Positions 5,739-12,546 of a DNA stretch of 14,681 bases are shown here, piece after piece. The stretch is from Myxococcales bacterium (GTDB lineage Bacteria > Myxococcota_A > UBA9160 > SMWR01). Position 1 is the first letter of the stretch, and each line of letters begins with the position of its first letter. The translations under genes and the position numbers were made by a program. A model generated the notes under the pieces. It did no database searches. It worked only from the letters and a program-made list of their open reading frames with translations, and was not told where the DNA came from. The DNA is taken from the NCBI GenBank assembly GCA_022571825.1, contig JACZXC010000025.1, forward strand, positions 1-14,681. Reading direction: 5' to 3'.

Positions 5739-7784
5739 TCAGTTTCCGGGATCGATCCACCGGCGGATCTCGACGCCCCCGATGCGCGTTTCCTGCTGGT
5801 AGTGCTCGTCGATCCAGGCCAGGATCGCGGGGCCGAACACGAGCTCGTCGGGAAGATTATCCACACGATAGGCGTCGTGGTCCCAGACCAGATAGCGCGG
5901 TGGATTCGCGCGCAGGTCGCGAAGTACCTCGGCGCGGTGCGCGTCCGTCACGATCTGATGTCCCATCACGAAGCGGATCGGGTTGGGTCGGTCGGTGAGA
6001 TAGTAGTACGCGCCGTCGTCGGGAAGGAACAGGACCGGCTCTCCGGGGTTCGTGCGAAGCTGAATCCAGCGGGTCACCCGCTCTACGTGGCGGTTGCCGC
6101 GCGGATGGTCACGACGGGCCGCCAACGCCGCGACGTTCGACACGGTCTTCTTCACCAAGGCGACGGGGTCCGGCGGCTCGAGGAATCCACCGACCCCCAC
6201 GAAGAGCGCCAGTGCCAAGGTCCGCCAGGCTGCCAGCGGACGCAGCGCGGCTCCGCGGCGCCAGAGATCGACCAGGCGATCGACGGCGTAGCCCAGCAGC
6301 AGGACCGTGGCCGGCAACACGGCGAAGGTGCGGGGCAGGCCGCTGCGACCCAGGGCTACGCGAAACGAGATTAAACCGAAGATCGCGATCAATACCAGGG
6401 CAAGGCGCGCGGGATCGCGGGCCAGCGCCTCACCCACCTCGCGAATCGAGGCGATGGGCCGGCGAAGATCGAGGGCCGAGACCGGCATCGCGAGCATCAG
6501 CGCACCCAGGGACACCGCGGGAACCGCGTAGGAAAGCCGAAGCTGCAGAGACTCCTCGGTCGAAAGCTCCGACACCGCCAGGGGCAGTCCCGACAACAGG
6601 GAGGGAAAGATCATCTTCGCGTAACCCGCCATGAGATACTGGGGGTACTGGACCAGATCCTGCAGCATGGGAAGCAGCGCATCGTTCGCCGCGAACCAGA
6701 TCAGCACGGGTGCGACGACCGCGGCGGCGCCCAGTCCGTACAGGGCGGCGCCGCGGACCTCTCGACGGACGACGAACGCCAGGGTGGAGACGACCACGAA
6801 GGCTGCCCCGTATTCCTGGCTGTAGAGAAGGGACGTACCCGCGACGACTCCCGCCAGAAGAGTCCATCGCAGCCGACCGCCGCGCAGCCAGAGGATCAGC
6901 AGCAGGATCCCCAGCAGGGCGAGGCCGAGCCGCAACTTGACCCAGGGGAGCAGGAACGGCAGGCCCAGCACCAGCCACGGTCGGCGCACGATCGCCCCGC
7001 CCAGGAGGAACAGGCAGAACCAACCGAGGGTTCGAGCGGTCGCCCAGTACAAGCTGTACGCCGCAATCGAGCGACCGAAGAGCGACCAGAAGCCGACGAT
7101 ACTCAGATTGTAGAGTGGACCGTAGAGGCAGAAGAAGTCGCGACCCTGGAAGCCCCCGTGGAGTATCGAGTTCGCCCAGGCCAGGTGCTGACCGGTCTCT
7201 CCGAGAAACGTGAAGTTGTCGGCCAGCAACCGTTCGTCGGCGACCCCCAGCCCGATCTGCCACACATCGCGCCAGAACCCGGGTGCGATCAGAAGTGCGA
7301 GAGCCAGGGCGCCGGCGACCCAACCGATCGTGGCCGGCGAGCACCGCACTCGGGGCGCAGGCAGGGGATCGATGGCGACGGGCCCCGTGGGCGGCGTTCC
7401 GCGACCGGATAGAATCCAGAAGGCGCCCCCCGCCGCCAGCGACCAGCCGATGACCCCGACGAAGACCGGAAGCCAGAGCACGGCGAGCAGGCCGGCGCCT
7501 CCGGCCATCTCGGCCCAGACGATCGACGCGATCGGCGCCGCAGTGCGCCGGAAGAGCCGCGCCAACCCCCAGGTTCCCAGGGCGCAAGCCACGAGGGCGT
7601 AGGCGTACCAGAACATCTCCTGCTGCGCCGGATAGCGCGCCAACGTGGTAAGGCTCACGATGCCGAGATCGTTCGGAACGTACTCGAAGCGGACGGGCAG
7701 CCCGCGTGCCAGAAGGATCGCGAAGCCTGCCGCGATCGGAAGCGCCGCAACCACGCCGTCGCTGGAAACCGACCTCGGCTGCAT
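5739..7784 (-). CDS. Large polytopic membrane protein, GT-C/GT39-like glycosyltransferase
   Basis: A 681-residue membrane protein with roughly a dozen hydrophobic segments in residues 12-555 and a soluble C-terminal domain (about 557-681). The loop GETGQHLAWANSILHGG (195-211), followed by GRDFFCLYGPLYN (214-226), resembles the first large outer loop of GT-C-type proteins, where acidic and His residues bind donor or metal; Glu196 and His200 are candidates. The C-terminal domain contains GEPVLFLPDDGAYYYLTDRP (581-600), a stretch often found in uncharacterised membrane glycosyltransferases of this kind. The ATG at 7784 is fixed by an in-frame TAG four codons upstream. An AAGGAG lies 16 bases away, farther than usual. 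It likely uses a lipid-linked sugar on the periplasmic face; donor and acceptor are unknown. Its TGA is followed with no gap by the GT9 GTG. Confidence 0.72.
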   Translation of the reverse strand: MQPRSVSSDGVVAALPIAAGFAILLARGLPVRFEYVPNDLGIVSLTTLARYPAQQEMFWYAYALVACALGTWGLARLFRRTAAPIASIVWAEMAGGAGLLAVLWLPVFVGVIGWSLAAGGAFWILSGRGTPPTGPVAIDPLPAPRVRCSPATIGWVAGALALALLIAPGFWRDVWQIGLGVADERLLADNFTFLGETGQHLAWANSILHGGFQGRDFFCLYGPLYNLSIVGFWSLFGRSIAAYSLYWATARTLGWFCLFLLGGAIVRRPWLVLGLPFLLPWVKLRLGLALLGILLLILWLRGGRLRWTLLAGVVAGTSLLYSQEYGAAFVVVSTLAFVVRREVRGAALYGLGAAAVVAPVLIWFAANDALLPMLQDLVQYPQYLMAGYAKMIFPSLLSGLPLAVSELSTEESLQLRLSYAVPAVSLGALMLAMPVSALDLRRPIASIREVGEALARDPARLALVLIAIFGLISFRVALGRSGLPRTFAVLPATVLLLGYAVDRLVDLWRRGAALRPLAAWRTLALALFVGVGGFLEPPDPVALVKKTVSNVAALAARRDHPRGNRHVERVTRWIQLRTNPGEPVLFLPDDGAYYYLTDRPNPIRFVMGHQIVTDAHRAEVLRDLRANPPRYLVWDHDAYRVDNLPDELVFGPAILAWIDEHYQQETRIGGVEIRRWIDPGN

Positions 7785-7793
7785 CGCCGTATG

Positions 7794-9080
7794 CTAACGC
7801 CTCTCCTTGTCAGGAGGACCGTGCGGATCGGCGGGACTGGACGAACGCGACCATTCTCTGCGCGCGGCGACGATCAGGAAGGCCCAGGCGGAGACAAAGA
7901 ACCAGAGTACCGAAAGATCGCGCCAGAGCAGCAGGCCGCCGGGCCAATGGGGATGGGCTCGGAAGTCCCAGGTTCCCAGCAGGAACGGACTCCCGCAGAA
8001 CAACACGTACGCCGCGTACACGTATCCGCCCAAGGTAAGCGTGGCGAACCATGCGAAGCCCCGGCCCGGAAAGAACCAAAACGGAATCGACCAGGCGAAG
8101 TATTGAAACGAAAGGAAGTTGTTGTTGAAGGCGTAGAAGAGGACGAATGAGCCGCAGACCGTAACCCCGAGTCCGCCGGGTGTCCGCTCGTTCCGCCGGA
8201 GCCAGGCCAGGAGAACCACGGGCAGCAGGCAGACCCAGCTGTTGTACGCCGCATGGGCATCGATCAGCGAATCGATCGCAGATCGCCAGGTCTCCGGCAG
8301 CGCATCGACGATCCCGAAGACGCTCCAGATGGTCCAGATCGGATCTCCCCCGGGTGTGGTGATGTTGAGACCCGGATAGGCGAAGACCCGCTGATAGACC
8401 AACCCCGGGGCCTCCAGGAGAACCGGTAGGGTGGTCGAGATTCCGACGGCCAGCAGGGCCGCGCCGAAGGCGAGACGTCGGCGCCAGCCGACGAAGCAGA
8501 AAAGGAGGGCGGGGGCCGCCAGGCTCACGGGCAGCTTGATCCACAGGCCCACCCCGAGCGCGATACCCGACGCGAGAGGACGTCGAGCCGCGGCGGCGTT
8601 GACGGCAAGCAGGCAGAAGAACGCCACCGCCGTGTCCGTGTTTCCGTGATAGGCCGAATAGATGATCGAGAGCGGGTGGAGCCAGTATCCCGCGAATACC
8701 GCGTATCGAAATTTCGATCGGCGGAAGAGCCGCTGGAGAAGGAACGCGTTGCCCAGATCGAGCAGGGCGAAGGGCGCGCGCAACACCATGGGAAACGGAA
8801 TCTCCGTCAGGCGTGCCAGGACCCACAGCAGCGAGATCACCTTCCCGATGAACGGCGGGTGGTTGAAGACCTCCTGCCACTCGTAGTACCCGACGAGGCC
8901 GTCCCGGCGGGTCCAGCCCGCGTGACTGAACCAGATGGCCACGTCGTCGGTACCGTCGGTGAAAATCACCAGATAGGCGCGAAGCCCGATCCCGAGGGCG
9001 ATTACGATCCAGAGCCAGGGACCGGGCCACCGCATGAATCGAATCGGACCGTCCAGGTCTGCCAGCTTCCGGAGAGTCAT
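7794..9080 (-). CDS. GT-C fold membrane glycosyltransferase (mannosyltransferase-like)
   Basis: A 428-residue polytopic protein. After the first helix (about 21-40) comes TDGTDDVAIWFSHAGW (41-56), whose acidic group Asp42/Asp45/Asp46 sits where GT-C enzymes keep their catalytic Asp in the first periplasmic loop. NHPPFIGKV (73-81) and YHGNTDTAVAFFCLLAV resemble the conserved loop and helix of the PIG-M/ALG-type and GT87 mannosyltransferases. Further features are GLWIKLPVSLAAPALLF and a NNNFLSFQYFAW segment late in the protein. A Lys/Arg-rich hydrophilic tail closes it. Such enzymes use polyprenyl-phosphate sugars. The ATG at 9080 overlaps the upstream stop as ATGA; Met16 would be an alternative start. 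The stop is nine bases before the next gene. The fold is well supported, the sugar specificity is not. Confidence 0.78.
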   Translation of the reverse strand: MTLRKLADLDGPIRFMRWPGPWLWIVIALGIGLRAYLVIFTDGTDDVAIWFSHAGWTRRDGLVGYYEWQEVFNHPPFIGKVISLLWVLARLTEIPFPMVLRAPFALLDLGNAFLLQRLFRRSKFRYAVFAGYWLHPLSIIYSAYHGNTDTAVAFFCLLAVNAAAARRPLASGIALGVGLWIKLPVSLAAPALLFCFVGWRRRLAFGAALLAVGISTTLPVLLEAPGLVYQRVFAYPGLNITTPGGDPIWTIWSVFGIVDALPETWRSAIDSLIDAHAAYNSWVCLLPVVLLAWLRRNERTPGGLGVTVCGSFVLFYAFNNNFLSFQYFAWSIPFWFFPGRGFAWFATLTLGGYVYAAYVLFCGSPFLLGTWDFRAHPHWPGGLLLWRDLSVLWFFVSAWAFLIVAARREWSRSSSPADPHGPPDKERR

Positions 9081-10768
9081 GCGGGGGCTCGACGAGCCGC
9101 AAGCCTCCCTCGATTGCGCCCGCTTCGGATCAGCGTGCCCAGGACGATCAGCAGCGTCAGGGCGCTCGTCACCCAGCCGGCGTTGAAAAACCGGGGTTGG
9201 TACACCATGACGATGTCTCCCTCACCCGCCGGAAGATCGACGGCCAGCTTGCCGCCCTCGGAAACCGCCCGCTTGGCAGCCCCGGTCGGGCCTTCGACTC
9301 GCCACTCGGCAGCCCCTCGGCCGTAGCGGAAGGGGAAAACGATCCGTCCCGGGCGTTCGGCCCGGGCGCGATACACCAGGCGATTGGGCGCGAACGCCTG
9401 CAGCTCGGCGGTGATGACGCCGGAAGTTCCCAGCACGAGGGGACGCGGTCGGTGATCTCGCGAGGTGAGGGCCTCACCCAACGCCGCGCGCTGCCAGGGC
9501 AGGCTCGCGGCATGGAGCTCGGCGGCGGCGAGCAGGCAGAGTGCCAGGGCGGCGAGGGGCGCTGCCCGCGGCCACCGCCCGAGATCGCGCTCCCACAGGC
9601 GCTGTAAGCCAACCGCCGAGACGACCGCGAATCCGAACAACGCCGGGAACAGAAAGCGCGAAGGACCGCGCTGGGTGCGCCAGATGGGAAGCCCATCGAG
9701 CCACGACCACACGTCCATCCAATGCAGGAGCGGCGGCCACTCGATGGCCAGGATGGAAAAACCAACGGCGATCGCCGCCATCGGCCAACAGCGCCGGGCC
9801 AGCGCCAGACCCACCGCCAGGCAACCGAGGGCAACCGGGCCGACGTAGAAGGCGTACTCCCACCAGCCGCTGCCGTGGTCATAGGAAACCCCGGGAGGGG
9901 CCCAGTCCGGCTGCTGACCACTCGCCAGGAAGGCAGTGAGGACGAGTGAGAGTGGCAGACCCTGGACTCGAGCCGTGGGATCGTAGTCGGCGAACTCGGC
10001 GAGCATCGGCAGCAGCTTCACCGCACCGAGACCCAGGGTGGCCAGCACCAGCAGCGCCCAGAGGCGGATGGGGCGCGCGTCCCGCGCACGAACCGCCCAG
10101 AGCAGGGCCAGGAAGGCCAAGACCAGATTCTGCCAGATGAACGGCTGGTGCTGACCACCCAGAATCGTGAACGCGTTGATCGCCGCCGCCAGCCACAGGG
10201 CTCCGCCCCTGCCGAGAACGGCGCGTCGGTACGAGCACACCAGTCCCGGCAGCAGCTGGCCACCCATCACCCAGGGGTGCCCCACCGAGAGATGGGACAC
10301 GAAGAATCCGTTGAACGCAAAGACCGTGGCGACGAAGCACGCGATCTCGAGGCGAACGCCGATGTCGCGCAGCAGGAAGAACATGCCCGCGAATCCCGCC
10401 GCCGTGAAAAGTACGAGAAGCAGCTTGATGTACGCGCCCGTGGACAGGACGAACAGCAGAGCCACCAGCGGTCCCAGGATCGGCGACTCGGCGTTCGCCA
10501 GAAAGTTCTTCGTGACCCAGGCGTCGTTCATGAAGAGAGGCAGGGTGTGAAACTCAGTGAGAGAGATGCGGACCCAGTCGAAGTAGTTGTAATGGTGCGA
10601 ACCCCAATCGTAGCCGTGAAGCGACCCGCCGAAGAGCAGGGTCGCGTAGAAGATCACCGCGACGACGAGACCGAGGGCGTAGCTCCCCGCGAGATCCCGA
10701 GTGGAGCCCGGGATCGCCACGCCTCGCAATCGAGGCGGGGTCAGCTCCAGCGGTGTGATCGGGAGCAC
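9077..10768 (-). CDS. YfhO-like polytopic membrane protein (putative glycosyltransferase)
   Basis: A 563-residue membrane protein with around ten helices, then a beta-rich soluble region (about 430-528) and a final helix near 530-547. The first outer loop YDWGSHHYNYFDWVR (53-67), the GHPWVMGGQLLPGLV segment and GGQHQPFIWQNLVLAFLALL are features shared with YfhO-type and related GT-C-like proteins. The C-terminal region contains VFPFRYGRGAAEWRVEGPTG and VDLPAGEGDIVMVYQP, the sugar-transferase-associated beta domain usually found before the last helix in this group. YfhO relatives are implicated in glycosylating cell-envelope polymers; here the role is inferred from family and neighbours. The GTG at 10768 shares one base with the upstream TAG and has GGAG five bases upstream, which decides the start. 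The stop overlaps the next gene by four bases. Confidence 0.75.
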   Translation of the reverse strand: MLPITPLELTPPRLRGVAIPGSTRDLAGSYALGLVVAVIFYATLLFGGSLHGYDWGSHHYNYFDWVRISLTEFHTLPLFMNDAWVTKNFLANAESPILGPLVALLFVLSTGAYIKLLLVLFTAAGFAGMFFLLRDIGVRLEIACFVATVFAFNGFFVSHLSVGHPWVMGGQLLPGLVCSYRRAVLGRGGALWLAAAINAFTILGGQHQPFIWQNLVLAFLALLWAVRARDARPIRLWALLVLATLGLGAVKLLPMLAEFADYDPTARVQGLPLSLVLTAFLASGQQPDWAPPGVSYDHGSGWWEYAFYVGPVALGCLAVGLALARRCWPMAAIAVGFSILAIEWPPLLHWMDVWSWLDGLPIWRTQRGPSRFLFPALFGFAVVSAVGLQRLWERDLGRWPRAAPLAALALCLLAAAELHAASLPWQRAALGEALTSRDHRPRPLVLGTSGVITAELQAFAPNRLVYRARAERPGRIVFPFRYGRGAAEWRVEGPTGAAKRAVSEGGKLAVDLPAGEGDIVMVYQPRFFNAGWVTSALTLLIVLGTLIRSGRNRGRLAARRAPA

Positions 10769-12432
10769 TAGGTCTCCGCGTGTCCCTTGCGAGCGCTCGC
10801 GCGGATATAACGTCGGCTCACCGGGGAGAGATCATCGATCGGGACGATACACTCGATGATCGCGAAACCGCGCACCTCGTGGGCGGAGCACAGCGCCTCT
10901 CGGAGCTCCACTCGCGTGTCTGCGCGAATCCCCAGACCGCCCCAGGCCTTTGCCAGTTCGGCATAGGGCCACGGGGGAATATCGAGCAGCTCCGGCCGCG
11001 GCGATACGGGGCGGAAAATTCCCCAGCCCGAGTTGTTCACCAGCACGATGATGGGCGACAGGCCTAGCGCCGGAGCGTGCGCGATCTCCGGGCCCGTCAT
11101 CTGGAATCCACCGTCGCCGCACAGCACCAGGGGCCGTCGCGACGTACCGATCTCGGCCCCCATGGCCGCCGGAACCGCAAAACCCATGGACGCGTAGTAT
11201 CCCTGCGCGTAATAGAGACCGCCCTCACGCTGCCGAACCTCGAGCCCACCGAAGAGCATATCCCCCGATTCCGCGAACACGTCATATCCCGCATGGGAGG
11301 CCAGGAAGCCGTTGACTTCGACCAGGAGGTCGTTGACCGTCAGCTTCGAAGACGCGCGCGACCTGCGCTCCTGCTTCAGGTTGTCCCAATACTCGATCTT
11401 TTCCCGGAAGCGAGGCAGCGGTTGCTTCGCGAGATGCGTGACGAAATCCTTCAGCATCACATCGGTGTAGGTATGGAAGGAAATGTCCACCCGCCTGGAC
11501 ACTGCCCAGACAGAGCGCTCGCGCTTCACCTGCGACTTCGCCGCGCCCAGATTGATGTCCGTGAGCTGGCTCCCCATCGAGAGCACCAAATCGGCGTCGC
11601 GGACACGCGCTTGGATCTCGGGAGCGCTGAAGGGACCGATATGAACACCCATGTGCAGCGGGTGGTCCATCGGGAAGACGCCCTTTGCCAGGGGCGTCGT
11701 CACGACGGGTGCATGAAGCTTTTCGGCGAGGCGGAGGAAGTCGCGCTCCGCGCGCTCGCGGTAGATCTCGACTCCGCCGATCAAGATGGGCCGCTTGGCG
11801 TTGCGGAGTCGGGCGGTGGAATCGGCCACGGCCTCGGCGAGCTTGCGGGGATCCGAGGTCAGCTTCGGGAACGAACCATCCCATTCAGTGATGGACTTCG
11901 GCACCGGAATCGAGGCGTCCACCATGTCCCGGTGAATCTCGATGTAGCCTGGACGATGCTCGGCGGCAATCGTGCCCACGATCTCATGAAGCTCCTGAGC
12001 GACAAGCTCCGGATGCCGCAGGATCCGTGCCACGCAGGTCACCTCGGCAAAGATTCGCGACTGGGACTCGACGTCCTTCACCTGATGGTGGACCCCGCCC
12101 AGCTTCTGTTCGGCCTCGCCCGGGCCGCCGGACACGACCAGCAACGGCACCTGCTCGGCATAGGCTGCGGCTACGGGGTTGATGACGTTGTGTCCGCCCG
12201 CCCCATAAGTCACGCAGATGACGCCCAGGCGCCGGGTGCTGCGGGCATAGCCATCGGCCGCGAACCCCACCGCCGGCTCGTGGGAGAAGGTGACGATCTC
12301 GAGATCGCGATCGGCACCGAAGCGGTGGAAGAGACCGAGCACCAGGTCGCCGGGGAGGCCGAAGATGTGTGTGACGCCCGCGCGGCGCAGGTACGCGACC
12401 AGAAAGTCGCCGAGGCGCATGCGCGATCGCAT
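10768..12432 (-). CDS. Thiamine-diphosphate 2-oxo-acid decarboxylase (phenylpyruvate/indolepyruvate decarboxylase-like)
   Basis: A 554-residue ThDP enzyme with the three-domain order of the decarboxylase family. The N-terminal half shows FGLPGDL with Asp29, SHEPAVGFAADGYAR with cofactor-activating Glu52, VTYGAGGHNVINPVAAAYAE, and the His pair 115-116 in GGVHHQVKDV; Asp plus HH is diagnostic of decarboxylases as opposed to acetolactate synthases. The C-terminal half has the ThDP/Mg motif GDGGFQMTG (439-447) ending NN (466-467). By remembered alignment the closest characterised relative is Azospirillum phenylpyruvate decarboxylase. Pyruvate decarboxylase's active-site Glu after the NN motif is Phe473 here (NNSGWGIFR), as that enzyme also lacks it. 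ATG 12432 is chosen, with GAGGG nine bases upstream; GTG 12483 would add 17 low-complexity residues, and ATG 12420 is also possible. It leads a glycosyltransferase operon. Substrate unproven. Confidence 0.87.
   Translation of the reverse strand: MRSRMRLGDFLVAYLRRAGVTHIFGLPGDLVLGLFHRFGADRDLEIVTFSHEPAVGFAADGYARSTRRLGVICVTYGAGGHNVINPVAAAYAEQVPLLVVSGGPGEAEQKLGGVHHQVKDVESQSRIFAEVTCVARILRHPELVAQELHEIVGTIAAEHRPGYIEIHRDMVDASIPVPKSITEWDGSFPKLTSDPRKLAEAVADSTARLRNAKRPILIGGVEIYRERAERDFLRLAEKLHAPVVTTPLAKGVFPMDHPLHMGVHIGPFSAPEIQARVRDADLVLSMGSQLTDINLGAAKSQVKRERSVWAVSRRVDISFHTYTDVMLKDFVTHLAKQPLPRFREKIEYWDNLKQERRSRASSKLTVNDLLVEVNGFLASHAGYDVFAESGDMLFGGLEVRQREGGLYYAQGYYASMGFAVPAAMGAEIGTSRRPLVLCGDGGFQMTGPEIAHAPALGLSPIIVLVNNSGWGIFRPVSPRPELLDIPPWPYAELAKAWGGLGIRADTRVELREALCSAHEVRGFAIIECIVPIDDLSPVSRRYIRASARKGHAET
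10774..10777 (-). promoter_or_regulatory. Ribosome binding site GGAG for the YfhO-like gene
   Basis: Read on the minus strand, GGAGACCTAGTG places a GGAG five bases before the GTG at 10768. The site lies inside the last codons of the decarboxylase gene, and the decarboxylase stop TAG shares its G with the GTG. This arrangement supports re-initiation and fixes the unusual GTG as the start. Confidence 0.6.
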
Positions 12433-12546
12433 CGAAGATCGCCCTCTACCTCGCGCGCCCGGGGTCCGAACGACACCTCCCACGTCGGCTGAAAGCCTAG
12501 CATGGAGGGTCCGCTAGGATCCCGCCGCCGTGAGACCCGCAGCCCG

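Noticed and set aside
5133..6374. 413-codon plus-strand open frame opposite the GT9 and GT39-like genes
   Set aside because: Antisense to two membrane or envelope genes with clear motifs; the composition is typical of a codon-bias shadow.
10768..12432. Acetolactate synthase as the identity of the ThDP enzyme
   Set aside because: The Asp29 and His115-116 pair and the remembered match to phenylpyruvate decarboxylase fit decarboxylases; the FQE/FAD-site pattern of acetolactate synthases is absent.
11077..12492. 471-codon plus-strand open frame opposite the decarboxylase gene
   Set aside because: It mirrors the highly conserved ThDP enzyme; His/Asp/Arg-rich translation without a domain.
12433..12546. 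Divergent promoters between the decarboxylase and the CLC gene
   Set aside because: The position requires promoters, but no recognisable -35/-10 pair or operator repeat could be pointed to.
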